Of a stretch of DNA of 64,000 nucleotides, positions 61,649 to 64,000 are shown piece by piece. Source of the stretch: Streptomyces antimycoticus. GTDB taxonomy: Bacteria; Actinomycetota; Actinomycetes; Streptomycetales; Streptomycetaceae. The stretch's first letter is position 1. Every line of letters starts with the position of its first letter. A model generated the notes under the pieces. The model was not told the origin of the DNA. It was given only the letters and a program-made list of their open reading frames with translations, and did not search any database. The position numbers were made by a program, and so were the translations under genes. Location: the NCBI RefSeq assembly GCF_005405925.1, contig NZ_BJHV01000001.1, forward strand, positions 806,001 to 870,000, written 5' to 3'.

Positions 61649-64000
61649 CAGCCCGAGGCGGTGTAGACGACGGATCCCGTGGACTCCTCGCCCCAGGCCA
61701 GCTCGCGCAGCAGCGCAAGCGTGCCCTCCTCGGGGTCGATGAGCGAGATGCCGCGCCGGGCGTACTCGCGGCCCAGCTCCGGTGTGACCATCCCGCCATG
61801 GGCCCCGGTCGGTGCCCATGGCCCCCAGTGCACGGTCAGCGCCCGGCGGCCGGTGCGGTCCCGCCAGCGCGCGCCGAGGGTCTCCAGCGTGTCGTTGGCC
61901 GCCGCGTAATCCACCTGGCCGCGGTTGCCGAGGGCGGCGGCGATGCTGCCGAACAACACGGCGAACGCCGGGGGTTCGGGCAGCTCCGCCAGCGCGTCCA
62001 GCAGCGTCCGGGCCCCTTCCACCTTGGTCCCGTACACCCGCTGGAAGGACTCGGCGGACTTCTCGGCGATCAGCCGGTCCTCGATCACACCGACCCCGTA
62101 GACGACACCGTCCAGCCGCCCGTGGTCGGCATGGATCTGCTTCACCGCCTGGAGCACCGCTTCGGCGTCGCGGAAGTCCACCGAGCGATAGCGGACCCGG
62201 CCGCCCAGGGCGGTCAGCTCCTCGATCGTCGCGGCGACCTCCCGGCGCGCCAGGATCCGGTCGGCCTCCCGCTGGATCTCGGCGGGCCCCAGCCCGCCCC
62301 GGGCCGCGAGCGCCGCGCGCAGGGCCGTCTCGTCGCGGGCCCCGGCGGTGGCCGGGTCCTCGGGGCCGCCGGGCTCCGTCGTACGGCCGAGCAGTTCGAT
62401 CCGGCAGCGGGCGGCGGACGCGAAGGTGACGGCGCACCGCGCGGTGATCCCCCGCGCCCCGCCGACCAGGACCACCACCGCGTCCCGGTCCAGGCCGAGC
62501 GCGGCCGCCTCCGCCGCGCCGTCCCCGGCGGGCCCGGCCCCCGAAACGGCGAGCGCGCCCAGCGGGGTCTCCACGAGGTCCAGCCGGTGGCGCCGCCCAT
62601 CCGCGGTGCGCAGTACGACGGGCGTACGGTCCGGGGCGAGCAACTCGTCGAGCAGCCCGTCGGCAACGGCGTCGGCGAACCTGGGCGCGTCGGCGGAACC
62701 GGGCGCTTCGGCGGAACCGGGCGCGTTTGCGGGCCCGGCCACCTGTGCGGAACCGGCCACGTCGGCGGACCCGGCCACCTCAGCGAGCCAGGCCGCCTCG
62801 GCGGGGAACTCCACCAGCCTGGTGACGATGTCCGGGTACTCCCTGGCCACCGTACGGAAGACCCCGCGCAGCCCGGCGGTGCGCGCGGCGAGCGGGTGAA
62901 CGTGGCGGAGCGCCAGCAGCCAGTGCGGGGCGCGCCGCAGGGCCGACTGGAGGACCGTGAACGCCTCCGGCAGCACCGGTGCGCCGGAGGTGGCCAGCGG
63001 GTCGAGCAGCAGCACACCGTCCACCCGGCCGTCCTCCTCAATGAGCGGATGCCCGGCGGCGAAACAGACCGCCTCGGCACCGCGCTCGCCCAGGCGGGCG
63101 GCCACCGCCTCGGCCACCCCGTCGCCCTCCCCGCCGAGCAGGGCGAAGCGCCGACCGGTCAGCTCGGGCGGCGCGGTGGCACCGTCCTCGGGTGCGCCGA
63201 GGGGCACGGGCACCAGCCGCAGCCGTTTGGGCGCCACACCGGACACGGCCACGGGTTCGGGCCCGACCACGGCCACGGGCTCGGCGGCCACGTCCTCGGC
63301 CACAGGCTCCGGTGCGCCGGGCGGTGTTGCGGAGGCCGCCGGGGCGGGCGGCGCAAGGCGGGCGGTGAGCCAGTCGGTGACGGCGGCGGTGGTACGGGCC
63401 TTGGCCAGCTCCTCCAGCGCCTCGTCGCCCAGGGCACCGGTGTCCGCGCCCGCGACACCGAGGCGCCGCGCCAACTCGCCCGCGATCTCGGCCCGTTTAA
63501 TGGAGTCGATGCTGAGATCGGCTTCGAGATCGAGGTCGGGCTCGATCATGTCGACCGGATAGCCGGTGCGTTCGCTGATGATCTCGGAGACCGCGCGCAG
63601 CACATCGCGCCCGGTGGCGGGTGCGGGCGGGGCGGATGCGGGAGATACGGCGGCGACCGGAGCCGGGGCGCCGGACGTGGCAGCCACCGGCGCGGCGGCC
63701 ACCGAGCCGAGCTCAACGGGCAACGGCGCGGCCGCGACGACCGGAGCCGGTGGCGAGGCATGCCGTTCGCCCGGCGCCCCGCCGAAGTAGGTGAGGAGCA
63801 CATCGCGCTGGGCGGCGATCATCTCCCGGCTGGTCCTCAGGAACTCCGAGATCAGGGCGTCCCTGCCCCCGTACTCGCCGCCACCCGTCCGATCGGTCTG
63901 GCTCACGGTCGCCTCCATGACACGTCGGGCCGGTGCCAGCGCACCGGGAAGGAGCTCACCGTCCGCGGTGCGGACCAGGTGCCCGTCGACCGTCCAGCCG
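61645..64000 (-). CDS. Type I PKS (PfaA-like), C-terminal part: AT end, ACP, KR
   Basis: The reading frame is open to the right edge, so the gene starts outside; the ATG at 63918 is internal. Residues just inside the edge (GWTVDGHLVRTADGELLPGAL) look like the end of an AT or linker. Then comes a helical linker (FLRTSREMIAAQRDVLLTYFGG), one ACP with LEADLSIDSIKRAEIAGEL (Ser near 63505) and a KR: VVVLVGGARGITARCAVTFASAARCRIELLGRT, VYGVGVIEDRLI and FGSIAAALGNRGQVDYAAANDTLETL with the catalytic Tyr. The LSIDSIKR motif is the hallmark of polyunsaturated-fatty-acid-synthase-type ACPs. The next gene overlaps its stop by 4 bases. Confidence 0.9.
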   Translation of the reverse strand, partial: GWTVDGHLVRTADGELLPGALAPARRVMEATVSQTDRTGGGEYGGRDALISEFLRTSREMIAAQRDVLLTYFGGAPGERHASPPAPVVAAAPLPVELGSVAAAPVAATSGAPAPVAAVSPASAPPAPATGRDVLRAVSEIISERTGYPVDMIEPDLDLEADLSIDSIKRAEIAGELARRLGVAGADTGALGDEALEELAKARTTAAVTDWLTARLAPPAPAASATPPGAPEPVAEDVAAEPVAVVGPEPVAVSGVAPKRLRLVPVPLGAPEDGATAPPELTGRRFALLGGEGDGVAEAVAARLGERGAEAVCFAAGHPLIEEDGRVDGVLLLDPLATSGAPVLPEAFTVLQSALRRAPHWLLALRHVHPLAARTAGLRGVFRTVAREYPDIVTRLVEFPAEAAWLAEVAGSADVAGSAQVAGPANAPGSAEAPGSADAPRFADAVADGLLDELLAPDRTPVVLRTADGRRHRLDLVETPLGALAVSGAGPAGDGAAEAAALGLDRDAVVVLVGGARGITARCAVTFASAARCRIELLGRTTEPGGPEDPATAGARDETALRAALAARGGLGPAEIQREADRILARREVAATIEELTALGGRVRYRSVDFRDAEAVLQAVKQIHADHGRLDGVVYGVGVIEDRLIAEKSAESFQRVYGTKVEGARTLLDALAELPEPPAFAVLFGSIAAALGNRGQVDYAAANDTLETLGARWRDRTGRRALTVHWGPWAPTGAHGGMVTPELGREYARRGISLIDPEEGTLALLRELAWGEESTGSVVYTASGW
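62683..62790. repeat. 18-bp in-frame degenerate repeat (6 copies) in the PKS
   Basis: Six 18-bp units encode an Ala/Gly/Ser/Asp-rich hexapeptide repeat (AGSADV type) within the KR N-terminal subdomain. Confidence 0.8.

Noticed and set aside
63916..63918. ATG at 63918 as the start of the PfaA-like gene
   Set aside because: The same frame stays open, with protein-like sequence, to the window edge, so this Met is internal.

Overview
This is a high-GC actinomycete chromosome segment, most likely from Streptomyces or a close relative. The signs are very high third-position GC, many GTG and a few TTG starts, ATGA/GTGA gene overlaps, and typical streptomycete families: an MbtH protein, P450/ferredoxin pairs, TetR regulators beside P450s, NHLM peptide exporters, HelD and secreted glycosidases. 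I saw no tRNA, rRNA, transposase, integrase, CRISPR array or replication origin.

Layout. (A) 1-6 kb: 3' end of a nonribosomal peptide synthetase (C end, A, carrier, epimerase), an MFS exporter, an MbtH protein and a SAM methyltransferase. (B) 6-12 kb: a ferredoxin/P450 pair divergent from a TetR gene with a perfect 16-bp palindrome between them, a large discoidin-like plus SMI1/KNR4 protein, and an FAD monooxygenase. (C) 12-25 kb: secreted GH84 and GH28-like glycosidases, an SRPBCC protein, a lectin-domain gene remnant tangled with the 3' end of helD, a quinone-reductase/TetR pair, a CAP-domain exoprotein with a possibly structured leader, a PMT-type mannosyltransferase and a drug exporter. 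(D) 25.6-32 kb: a peptide-export locus with two NHLM ABC transporters, an HlyD-like subunit and a double-glycine precursor rich in Gly, Val and Thr, with no modifying enzyme nearby. (E) 32-45 kb: a glutathionyl-hydroquinone reductase, an EamA transporter, a PucR-type regulator, a lipoprotein, a TetR/P450 pair around a 13-bp-arm operator, a secreted amidase-domain protein, an acetyltransferase, a GH3 glucosidase and an SDR. (F) 45-53 kb: a compact siphophage-type tail operon (terminator, tube, frameshifted assembly chaperone, short tape measure, distal tail, fibre-like, hub-like) with two small regulator-like genes and no capsid, packaging, integration or lysis genes inside the window. (G) 53-64 kb, minus strand: a tightly coupled operon with two polyunsaturated-fatty-acid-synthase-like or hglE-like PKSs (ACP-KR, then KS-AT-DH-PPTase), a free ACP, an alpha/beta hydrolase with Cys at the nucleophile elbow, a glycosyltransferase, a methyltransferase and a small ORF. 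It runs off the right edge.

Across the window, six otherwise good genes are broken by seven one-base deficits. Most lie in runs of 4-5 C or G, one in a run of three. The pattern fits homopolymer sequencing error better than independent pseudogenisation, so these genes are annotated across the break.

The best candidates for undescribed biology are the unmodified-looking NHLM peptide, the capsid-less tail operon and the lipid-type PKS/glycosyltransferase operon.
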